From JBDRMV01 sp043811795 (GTDB taxonomy: Bacteria > CG03): a DNA stretch of 27,256 bases. This document shows positions 14,765 to 21,148 of this stretch, one piece after another (positions within the stretch are counted from its first letter, which is position 1; every line of letters starts with the position of its first letter). Below the pieces are notes generated by a model, which did not search any database, was not told where the DNA came from, and saw nothing but the letters and a program-made list of their open reading frames with translations. Where the stretch lies: contig JBDRMV010000096.1 in NCBI GenBank assembly GCA_043811795.1, forward strand, positions 1-27,256, in the 5' to 3' direction. Both the position numbers and the translations under genes were made by a program.

Positions 14765-16594
14765 ATGTGCGGAATAATAGGTTATGTCGGGACTAAAAAA
14801 GCGGCGGCGGTTATTATGGAATGCCTTAAGAACCTTGAATACAGGGGCTATGATTCAGCAGGCATAGCGATTGTTGATAAAAAGAAACTGTTTATTATGA
14901 AATGCAAGGGCAGAATCAGCGTTCTGGAAGGTTTGCTTAAAAAGAGAAATTTGCCGGGCGGAACAGGTATAGGCCATACCCGCTGGGCGACACACGGAAA
15001 GCCCTCTAAAATTAACGCTCATCCTCATGTTGACTGCCTTAAAAGAATTGCAATTGTTCATAACGGGATAATAGAAAATTTCGGCGCGCTGAAAAAGGAA
15101 CTGAAAAAAAACGGCTGCAAATTCAAATCCGAAACGGATACGGAAGTTATTGCACATCTGATAGGCAGATTTTATAAGGGAAATTTGGAGGACGCCGTCA
15201 GAAAGGCATTAAAGAAGATGAAAGGTTCCTGTGCAATCGGCGCAATAAGTCCGCAGGAACCGGGCAAAATTGTGGCTGCCAGACGGGATTCGCCGCTTTC
15301 CATCGGGTTAGGCAAAGACGGCAATTTTATCACTTCGGACATTTCATCGGTTCTGGCGCATACAAGGAAAGTGATTCATCTGCTTGATAATCAGACTGCC
15401 GTCGTAACAAAGAACACCGTGGATATATTTGATATGGATGGAAACAGAGCGCATAAAAGGATAGATACGGTTTCCTATACCAGAGAGGCGGTTCATAAAG
15501 AAGGTTTTCCGCACTTTATGTCTAAAGAAATTCATGAGCAGCCGGAAGTTCTTTCAAGGATTATTTCCTGCTATATAACACCGTCAAATAAAATAAGGTT
15601 CGGAGAGTTGGATTCTGATGGCAAAAGAAACTTTCTCAGGAGGGTGGAGAATATAGTGATTATTGCCTGCGGAACGGCCTACCATGCCGGTCTGGTGGGG
15701 AAATATGCGCTGGAGTCCTTTTTACGCATTCCGGTTACTGTGGATTTCGGCAGTGAATTCAGATACAGAAAGTGTCCCATAAAGGAAAAAACGCTGGTTA
15801 TTGCCATCAGCCAGTCGGGAGAAACCGCAGATACTCTTGCAGCGGTAAGAGAGGCGAAGAAAAAAGCTAAAATTATTTCCATATGCAATGTTTTAGGTTC
15901 TTCTTTAACCAGGGAAACGGATTTCACAATCTATACACAGGCGGGTCCGGAAATAAGCGTAGCTTCCACCAAGGCATATACAGCGCAGGTGATGCTCATT
16001 TATATTCTCGGATTATATCTGGCGGGTCTGAAGAATACTTTAAGCGGAAAATTCATACGCAGCGCAATAAACATGCTTAGAGAGATACCTTCCAAGCAGA
16101 AAAAAATTATCAGGGACTCAAGAAATATTAAAGCGATCGCTGAAAAACATCTTCATTTCGGCAGTTTCCTCTATTTAGGCAGAAATGTAAATTACCCGAC
16201 GGCGCTGGAGGGGGCTTTGAAGCTTAAAGAACTTTCTTACATCCCTGCGGAAGGTTATCCTGCGGGTGAAATGAAGCACGGACCCATTGCCCTTATTGAC
16301 GAATACAGAGCGGTAATATGTATAGCGAATAAGTCTTTTATTTTTGATAAAATGATATCCAACATTCAGGAAATACTGGCCCGTAGCGGCAAGATCATAG
16401 CCGTGGCTACTTCAGGCGACAAACGAATAAAAGATCATGTAAAGGAAGTATTGTTTATCCCGGATATAGAGGATATATTTTCTCCGCTGCTTACGATTAT
16501 TCCACTGCAGTTTCTGGCTTACTACATAGCTGTTTTGAAGGGATACGATGTGGACAAGCCCAGAAACCTCGCCAAAAGTGTTACGGTAGAGTAG
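14765..16594 (+). CDS. glmS: Glutamine-fructose-6-phosphate aminotransferase GlmS
   Basis: A 609-residue enzyme of normal length that converts fructose-6-phosphate and glutamine to glucosamine-6-phosphate, the first step to UDP-GlcNAc. The start MCGIIGYVG exposes the catalytic Cys2 of the Ntn-type glutaminase domain (residues 2 to about 230), which also shows GIGHTRWATHG and NGIIEN. Two SIS sugar-isomerase domains follow, with ISQSGETADT and STKAYTAQ in the first. The C-terminus ends DKPRNLAKSVTVE, the family hallmark. AAAGGAGG lies just upstream. No glmS ribozyme could be recognised in the 45-base gap. It is co-directional with the GltB-like gene; both handle the glutamine/glutamate amide or amino nitrogen. 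Confidence 0.96.
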   Translation: MCGIIGYVGTKKAAAVIMECLKNLEYRGYDSAGIAIVDKKKLFIMKCKGRISVLEGLLKKRNLPGGTGIGHTRWATHGKPSKINAHPHVDCLKRIAIVHNGIIENFGALKKELKKNGCKFKSETDTEVIAHLIGRFYKGNLEDAVRKALKKMKGSCAIGAISPQEPGKIVAARRDSPLSIGLGKDGNFITSDISSVLAHTRKVIHLLDNQTAVVTKNTVDIFDMDGNRAHKRIDTVSYTREAVHKEGFPHFMSKEIHEQPEVLSRIISCYITPSNKIRFGELDSDGKRNFLRRVENIVIIACGTAYHAGLVGKYALESFLRIPVTVDFGSEFRYRKCPIKEKTLVIAISQSGETADTLAAVREAKKKAKIISICNVLGSSLTRETDFTIYTQAGPEISVASTKAYTAQVMLIYILGLYLAGLKNTLSGKFIRSAINMLREIPSKQKKIIRDSRNIKAIAEKHLHFGSFLYLGRNVNYPTALEGALKLKELSYIPAEGYPAGEMKHGPIALIDEYRAVICIANKSFIFDKMISNIQEILARSGKIIAVATSGDKRIKDHVKEVLFIPDIEDIFSPLLTIIPLQFLAYYIAVLKGYDVDKPRNLAKSVTVE

Positions 16595-16673
16595 AAGAAA
16601 AAGGATGAGGATATATTCGTGATTGATTTATTTCTTAAACAATTTTACAATCAACAAGTAATTTTTGCATAAA

Positions 16674-17903
16674 ATGGGAGAAATTAAATTGAAGCCAAAA
16701 GAAGAAATAGCGATACTGCGCCGGATTATTCAGAATATACACAGCGGTCTGAATCTGGAACAGGTACTGAAAAAAACCATTGAAATAATCCTGCAGGTTA
16801 CGAAGGGAGATTCCTGCAGGGTATATTTATTTAGTGAGAAAAGAGACGAACTGATTTTAAGCGCATCTAATAATCCCGATATAGGGGCTTTGGGGAACAT
16901 AAGAATTAAACCCGGAGAGGGGATTACAGGACTGGTCGCAAAAGAAAAAGAGGTCGTGGCAATATCAAAAAATGCGGAGGCGGATCATAGATTTAAGTTT
17001 CTGAAAAAACTTTCAGGAGAGAAATATCAGTCTTTTTTTTCAGTGCCGGTTAAAGTCAGAGATGAAATTGTCGGCGTAATCAATGTCAGGCATAAGCAGG
17101 AACATGAATTCACGCCCGAAGAAACCGCCCTTGTTTCTACCGTTGCGCTGCAGGCGGGCTATGCTGTTGAGAATATCCGTCTTCTGGAGGAAACAAAGAG
17201 ACGCAACAGCCAGTTGGAAAAACTGGCGGAAATAAGCACAACGATTGTTTCCAACCGGTATTTAAAGGAAATACTGCACCTCATAGTAACGATGACTGCT
17301 GAAATGATGGGTTCAAAAATATGTTCCATAATGATTCTGGATGAAAAAAAGCAGGAATTGATAATTGAAGCAACACAGAGTTTAAGTGAAGCGTATATAA
17401 AAAAACCCCCGTTAAAAATAGGAGAGAGCATCAGCGGAACAGCGGTAAAGGAGAAAAAGCCCATTACTGTTTTAAATGTGACAAAAGAAGCAGGTTACAA
17501 ATATCCGCGCATAGCGGAAAAGGAAGGTATTTATTCAATGCTTGCCGTCCCTATGATGATAAAAGACAGGGTTATCGGCGTTATCAACAGTTACACTGCC
17601 ACGGAACATAAATTTAAAAAGGACGAGATAGAAATACTGCAGGCTGTGGCGAATCAGGCTGCTGTTGCCATTGAGAATACAAATCTTGTAGAAGAAGCTC
17701 TGGTGGCCAGGGAAGATCTGGAAACAAGAAAAAAAATTGAACGGGCAAAAGGGATTTTAATGAAAGACCTCGGTATCGGCGAAGATGAAGCTTACAGGAC
17801 GATTCACAGAAAAAGCATGGACATCCGCAGGCCGATGAAAGAAATAGCCGAGGCAATAATACTGAGTTCGGATATCAGAAAAAATATCTGTTCCCGCAAA
17901 TAA
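16674..17903 (+). CDS. GAF-GAF-ANTAR signal-responsive RNA-binding regulator
   Basis: A 409-residue soluble protein with three parts. The first GAF domain covers about residues 15-165 (IRIKPGEGITG, FFSVPVKV..EIVGVINV). The second covers about 185-335 (LKIGESISGTAV, SMLAVPMMIKDRVIGVIN). The C-terminal ANTAR domain covers about 345-400 (LETRKKIERAKGILMKDLGI, then EAYRTIHRKSMDIRRPM). GAF domains bind small ligands or sense redox state; ANTAR domains bind paired RNA hairpins with A1/G4 hexaloops and prevent terminator formation. There is no phospho-receiver domain, so a ligand is the likely input. The start is uncertain: ATG 16674 lacks a ribosome binding site, while TTG 16689 has GGGAG eight bases upstream. 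It follows glmS by 79 bases, and its targets may include the leader at 12501-12764. Confidence 0.88.
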   Translation: MGEIKLKPKEEIAILRRIIQNIHSGLNLEQVLKKTIEIILQVTKGDSCRVYLFSEKRDELILSASNNPDIGALGNIRIKPGEGITGLVAKEKEVVAISKNAEADHRFKFLKKLSGEKYQSFFSVPVKVRDEIVGVINVRHKQEHEFTPEETALVSTVALQAGYAVENIRLLEETKRRNSQLEKLAEISTTIVSNRYLKEILHLIVTMTAEMMGSKICSIMILDEKKQELIIEATQSLSEAYIKKPPLKIGESISGTAVKEKKPITVLNVTKEAGYKYPRIAEKEGIYSMLAVPMMIKDRVIGVINSYTATEHKFKKDEIEILQAVANQAAVAIENTNLVEEALVAREDLETRKKIERAKGILMKDLGIGEDEAYRTIHRKSMDIRRPMKEIAEAIILSSDIRKNICSRK

Positions 17904-17946
17904 AAATCGGGTATCTTGCAAAAAAATACAAAAGTTAATCCCGACG

Positions 17947-17993
17947 TTCCGCCGGCCCGTTACAGCCCGCGCTGTCAGGCGGAAACACTTTTT
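17947..17993 (+). terminator. Intrinsic terminator after the ANTAR gene
   Basis: An outer stem TTCCGCC (17947-17953) / GGCGGAA (17978-17984) encloses an inner stem ACAGC/GCTGT (17962-17966, 17971-17975). ACAC and five T residues follow (17989-17993). It is well placed to end the glutamate synthase-glmS-ANTAR transcript. Confidence 0.7.
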
Positions 17994-18010
17994 ACCTGAC
18001 AGAATTTTTC

Positions 18011-18039
18011 TGGACAGAAAACGGAAAAAAATATAAAAT
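18011..18039 (+). promoter_or_regulatory. Promoter of hisH-hisF
   Basis: TGGACA (18011-18016), 17 bases, TAAAAT (18034-18039); each hexamer matches consensus at five of six positions. It lies just after the terminator and about 57 bases before the hisH ATG. Confidence 0.6.
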
Positions 18040-18095
18040 GCATTCTGTTTTGCTTGAGAAAAACTTGGTCCCGGAGGGGCGGGATAATTTTAAAT

Positions 18096-18731
18096 ATGCC
18101 GGTTAAAATTTCGGTTGTCGATTACGGACTCGGAAACATCAGGAGCGTCAGTAAAGCCCTGGAAGAATCCGGAGCACAGGTGGTCGTGACAAATAAACCG
18201 GAGGAAATCTCAAATTCCCGGGGCGTGGTGTTTCCGGGCGTCGGAGCTTTCGGGAAGGGGATGGAGAATGTAAACAAACTCGGGCTGTTGCCTTATCTTG
18301 TAAAAGAAATAAACAGCGGGAAACCCTTTCTGGGAATCTGCCTGGGTCTCCAGCTCCTTTTTACGGAAAGCGAGGAACACGGAAACACTGAGGGGTTTGA
18401 TATTGTTAAAGGCAAAGTAAAAAAATTTACCGGTGACATAAAAATCCCGCATATGGGCTGGAACCAAATAAAATTAAAAATGAAATGTAAAATGTTTGCG
18501 GGAATTCCCGACAATTCTTATTTCTACTTTGACCACTCCTACTATGTCAAACCGGACGAGGATAACATAATTTCAGCGGCGACCTCATACGGAACGGTCT
18601 TCACGTCGGCTGTTATAAAAGATAAGATATGGGGCGTTCAGTTCCATCCCGAAAAAAGCGGGAGGAACGGGATGCGGGTTTTACGGAACTTTTTAAAAAA
18701 TGTTAGCGAAAAGAATAATTCCCTGCCTTGA
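18096..18731 (+). CDS. hisH: Imidazole glycerol phosphate synthase, glutaminase subunit HisH
   Basis: A 211-residue class I glutamine amidotransferase that releases ammonia from glutamine for HisF in histidine and purine-linked (AICAR) metabolism. Family sequences are VVDYGLGNIRSV, FPGVGAFGKGM, the nucleophile elbow GICLGLQ (Cys82), and the His-Glu pair in WGVQFHPEKS. The frame is open further upstream to 18054, but MPVKISVVDYG at 18096 matches the usual HisH start; the ribosome binding site is poorly placed. The gene overlaps hisF by 32 bases. No other his genes are nearby. Confidence 0.94.
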   Translation: MPVKISVVDYGLGNIRSVSKALEESGAQVVVTNKPEEISNSRGVVFPGVGAFGKGMENVNKLGLLPYLVKEINSGKPFLGICLGLQLLFTESEEHGNTEGFDIVKGKVKKFTGDIKIPHMGWNQIKLKMKCKMFAGIPDNSYFYFDHSYYVKPDEDNIISAATSYGTVFTSAVIKDKIWGVQFHPEKSGRNGMRVLRNFLKNVSEKNNSLP

Positions 18732-19458
18732 CGTAAAAGACGGGCGCGTCGTAAAAGGAATCAACTTTGTAAACCTGAAGGATGCAGGCGACCCCGTCGA
18801 GGCGGCGGCAGTTTACGCTGAAGAAGGAGCCGATGAAATCGTTTATCTTGACATCACCGCTTCTGTTGAAAAAAGGAAAACAACGCTGGACATTGTCAGG
18901 AAAACCGCCGAACGCGTGTTCATTCCACTGACCGTCGGGGGCGGAATCAGAAAACCCGAAGATATCTCAGCGCTTCTCAAAGCCGGGGCAGACAAGGTTT
19001 CCATAAACACCGCCGCTTTGGAAAATCCGCGTCTCGTTGAGGATGCTTCCAGAAATTTTGGAGCCCAGTGCATCGTCGTTGCAATCGACGCCAAAAAAAT
19101 CAAAGACGGAAAATGGGATGTCTTTACTTACGGCGGGAGAAAAGCAACGAACATAGATGCCCTCGTGTGGGCAAAAAAAGCGGAGGAACTCGGAGCGGGT
19201 GAAATTCTTTTGACAAGCATGGACCGGGACGGAACACAGGACGGCTACGATATAGAACTCACAAAAGCGGTATCCGAAGCGGTCGGTATTCCCGTTATTG
19301 CTTCGGGAGGCGCGGGAAAACCGGAACACCTGTTTGAGGCGCTGACAGCCGGGAAAGCCGACGCCGCCCTTGCGGCATCAATTTTCCACTACGGGACTTT
19401 TTCTATAAACGGAACGAAACAGTACCTGAAAAAAAGGGGAATACCCGTAAGAATATAA
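18700..19458 (+). CDS. hisF: Imidazole glycerol phosphate synthase, cyclase subunit HisF
   Basis: A 252-residue (beta/alpha)8-barrel that uses HisH-derived ammonia to convert PRFAR into imidazole glycerol phosphate and AICAR. It begins MLAKRIIPCLDVKDGRVVKG with catalytic Asp11, and the second catalytic residue Asp130 is in VVAIDAK. TVGGGIR and the ASGGAGKPEH phosphate-binding loop are present. Length is normal. Translation starts inside hisH, so the two subunits are probably made in balanced amounts. Confidence 0.96.
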   Translation: MLAKRIIPCLDVKDGRVVKGINFVNLKDAGDPVEAAAVYAEEGADEIVYLDITASVEKRKTTLDIVRKTAERVFIPLTVGGGIRKPEDISALLKAGADKVSINTAALENPRLVEDASRNFGAQCIVVAIDAKKIKDGKWDVFTYGGRKATNIDALVWAKKAEELGAGEILLTSMDRDGTQDGYDIELTKAVSEAVGIPVIASGGAGKPEHLFEALTAGKADAALAASIFHYGTFSINGTKQYLKKRGIPVRI

Positions 19459-19516
19459 CTTCCACGCAGACAATGACAGACTACAGCCCTCCCGCCGCCC
19501 AGAAAGGAAATGTATC

Positions 19517-19539
19517 GCGGGTGTGATTCAATGGCAGAA
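19517..19539 (+). repeat. Fragment of the tRNA-Gly 5' end, overlapping the cutA start
   Basis: These 23 bases match the first 23 bases of the tRNA-Gly gene at 11266-11288 at 21 positions, covering the 5' acceptor strand and most of the D arm. The similarity stops abruptly afterwards, and no anticodon or T arm follows, so it is not a tRNA gene. The copy contains the cutA ATG (19531-19533) and its first codons. Confidence 0.65.
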
Positions 19540-19857
19540 GAATATATACAGGTCTTTACGGCGACGGAGAAAAAAGAAGACGCCGAAAAAATTGCCAAAA
19601 CGCTGGTTGAAAAACGCATGGCGGGTTGTGTTCAAATAATCGGACCGCTCGCAAGCGTCTATTGGTGGAAAGGCGGCATGGAGAGGGCGCCGGAGTGGCT
19701 GTGTCTCATTAAAAGCAGGAAGACCCTTTACGGCGAACTGGAAAACGCAATTAAAGAGATACACCCGTACGAGACACCGGAGATAATCGCCGTACCTATC
19801 GTCGCCGGTAATAAAAAGTACCTGAGCTGGCTTGACAATGAACTCAAAAAAGGGTAA
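19531..19857 (+). CDS. cutA: CutA1 family divalent-cation tolerance protein
   Basis: A 108-residue protein of the trimeric, ferredoxin-like CutA1 family, named for copper and divalent cation tolerance; its molecular function is not settled. Diagnostic sequences are the start EYIQVFTATEKKEDAEKIAK, the strand LVEKRMAGCVQIIGPLASVY, WWKGG, and the HPYETPEIIAVPI block. A longer start at 19510 (ATG) is possible, but it would add seven residues not seen in the family and its ribosome binding site is too close. The chosen ATG lies in a stretch resembling the 5' part of tRNA-Gly, which replaces any recognisable ribosome binding site. Confidence 0.88.
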   Translation: MAEEYIQVFTATEKKEDAEKIAKTLVEKRMAGCVQIIGPLASVYWWKGGMERAPEWLCLIKSRKTLYGELENAIKEIHPYETPEIIAVPIVAGNKKYLSWLDNELKKG

Positions 19858-19903
19858 ATTCATTTCTTTCGCGGCCCGCGCGGTAAAATTAAATCGGTAA
19901 ATA

Positions 19904-20380
19904 ATGAAACATTCTCTAAAAACAGGTTTTAGTTTCGGCTTAACCTCCGGAATAATCACAACAGTCGGATTAATGGTCGGGTTACATTCCGGCACTCATT
20001 CAAAGTTCGTGGTTATCGGCGGTATATTAACAATAGCAATCGCGGACGCATTTTCGGACGCGCTGGGTATTCATGTCTCCGAAGAATCGGAGAACAAGCA
20101 CACGTCAAAAGAAATATGGGAAGCGACAATTTCTACTTTCCTGGCCAAATTTATTTTTGCATTGACATTTATTGTCCCCCTCCTGATGTTTCAACTATCC
20201 GCCGCGGTTATTATAAGCATTGTTTGGGGCCTATCCCTGCTATGCATCTTCAGTTTTTACCTCGGCAACGGCCAGAAAACAAAAACCTGGCAAGTGGTGG
20301 CGGAACATCTGGGCATTGCGCTGGTAGTCATAATCATAACCCATTATATCGGCGACTGGATCGGCTCATCTTTTCATTAG
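19904..20380 (+). CDS. VIT1/CCC1-like small membrane protein
   Basis: A 158-residue protein with about five hydrophobic segments (near residues 7-26, 34-50, 82-100, 101-118 and 132-150). The start GFSFGLTSGIITTVGLMVGL and the next segment IADAFSDALGIHVSEESE resemble the first two helices of VIT1/CCC1 iron and manganese transporters, where a DG.(V/T)T..G...GL motif and a (D/N)..S...G.(Y/H)(L/V)(S/A)..SE motif are conserved. It is shorter than most members, so a transport role is inferred, not certain. It follows cutA, another metal-linked gene, in the same direction after 46 bases. No good ribosome binding site is visible. Confidence 0.65.
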   Translation: MKHSLKTGFSFGLTSGIITTVGLMVGLHSGTHSKFVVIGGILTIAIADAFSDALGIHVSEESENKHTSKEIWEATISTFLAKFIFALTFIVPLLMFQLSAAVIISIVWGLSLLCIFSFYLGNGQKTKTWQVVAEHLGIALVVIIITHYIGDWIGSSFH

Positions 20381-20422
20381 ACGCTTTTTTCGGCAACCGG
20401 ATGCCGCAGATGGGGGCGGGCG

Positions 20423-20486
20423 AAGCGGTCTTTTGGCGCCGTGAAACGGTAAACCGCTTGACAGGATGAGTATTTTTTACAAAAAT
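20423..20486 (+). promoter_or_regulatory. Putative rpmH promoter with overlapping inverted repeat
   Basis: TTGACA (20458-20463) with 17 bases to AAAAAT (20481-20486, four of six matches) would start transcription almost at the rpmH ATG. AAGCGGT (20423-20429) and ACCGCTT (20453-20459) form a perfect seven-base inverted repeat whose right arm runs into the -35 box, a possible operator. The 113-base gap upstream of rpmH holds nothing else clear. Confidence 0.45.
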
Positions 20487-20493
20487 CTAACCT

Positions 20494-20628
20494 ATGAAAC
20501 CAACTTATAACCCGCACAAAAAAAGACGCGCAAAAAAGCACGGCTTTAGGAATAAGATGAAAACACATTCAGGGAAAAAAATTCTGAATGCAAGAAGAAA
20601 AAAAGGCAGAAAAAAACTTACCCCGTAA
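20494..20628 (+). CDS. rpmH: 50S ribosomal protein L34 (bL34)
   Basis: A 44-residue, strongly basic ribosomal protein beginning MKPTYNPHKKRRAKKHGFR and containing the family block KTHSGKKILNARRKKGRKKL. It is complete despite its size. The gene heads the conserved rpmH-rnpA-yidD-yidC-mnmE cluster. Its last 41 bases are shared with the start of rnpA in another frame. dnaA, the usual upstream neighbour near a replication origin, is not present. Confidence 0.95.
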   Translation: MKPTYNPHKKRRAKKHGFRNKMKTHSGKKILNARRKKGRKKLTP

Positions 20629-20890
20629 GAAACTCTCGGCAAACCAGTTCTTCAAGTGTTCCTACAGCAGAAATTTACGGCAGCAAGGTAAAATCTGGTT
20701 GAGAATCGGCAAGCGGTTTGCAAGGAAAGCAGTTGTACGGAATAAATACAAAAGGTGGGCAAGGGAGATTTTCAGAAAAATGAATTTTGAAGGGAAATTT
20801 GACGTTTATGTTTCCTTGAGAAACCAGCCTGAGGCGGATTTCCGTTTTTTCAGTGAGCATCTTCGCGAACTTTACGAAAAAGTTAAATGA
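20588..20890 (+). CDS. rnpA: Ribonuclease P protein component RnpA
   Basis: A 100-residue basic protein that assists RNase P RNA in removing tRNA 5' leaders. The conserved RNR-type motif appears as RNKYKRWARE (51-60), preceded by GKRFARKAVV, and the end FRFFSEHLRELYEKV is typical. It is a little shorter than the usual 110-120 residues. The only reasonable ATG, at 20588, lies inside rpmH, so the two genes overlap by 41 bases. The stop overlaps yidD as ATGA. Confidence 0.9.
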   Translation: MQEEKKAEKNLPRKKLSANQFFKCSYSRNLRQQGKIWLRIGKRFARKAVVRNKYKRWAREIFRKMNFEGKFDVYVSLRNQPEADFRFFSEHLRELYEKVK

Positions 20891-21084
20891 TTTATCTGCT
20901 GAAACTGCTGATAAGAACCTGGCAGAAAATTCCCGGGATGCCTCACTGCAGATTTCACCCGAGCTGTTCGCAGTATTTTCTGCTTTCTCTTGAAAAATAC
21001 GGTTTCTTCCGCGGTTCCGTAAAAGGAATTTTCAGAATACTGCGGTGCAGCCCTTTTTCGCAGGGGGGATTCGACAGACCGTGA
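20887..21084 (+). CDS. yidD: Membrane protein insertion efficiency factor YidD
   Basis: A 65-residue protein of the YidD family, a small membrane-associated factor that helps YidC-dependent insertion. The signature PHCRFHPSCSQY (about 19-30), the helix EKYGFFRGSVKGIFRILRC and the C-terminal GGFDRP are all recognisable. It is translated from an ATG overlapping the rnpA stop and sits before yidC as expected. Confidence 0.93.
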   Translation: MIYLLKLLIRTWQKIPGMPHCRFHPSCSQYFLLSLEKYGFFRGSVKGIFRILRCSPFSQGGFDRP

Positions 21085-21087
21085 ATC

Positions 21088-21147
21088 CCGTTAGAAATTT
21101 CAAGCGCCGAGTTCACAATAATACAAAACAAGGAGGTCTTCTAACGG
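21088..21147 (+). promoter_or_regulatory. Inverted repeat enclosing the yidC ribosome binding site
   Basis: CCGTTAGAA (21088-21096) is perfectly complementary to TTCTAACGG (21139-21147), which ends one base before the yidC ATG. The AAGGAGG ribosome binding site lies in the 42-base loop, directly before the right arm. In mRNA this would place the initiation region at the foot of a hairpin and could tune yidC translation; the effect is inference. Confidence 0.5.
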
Positions 21148-21148
21148 A

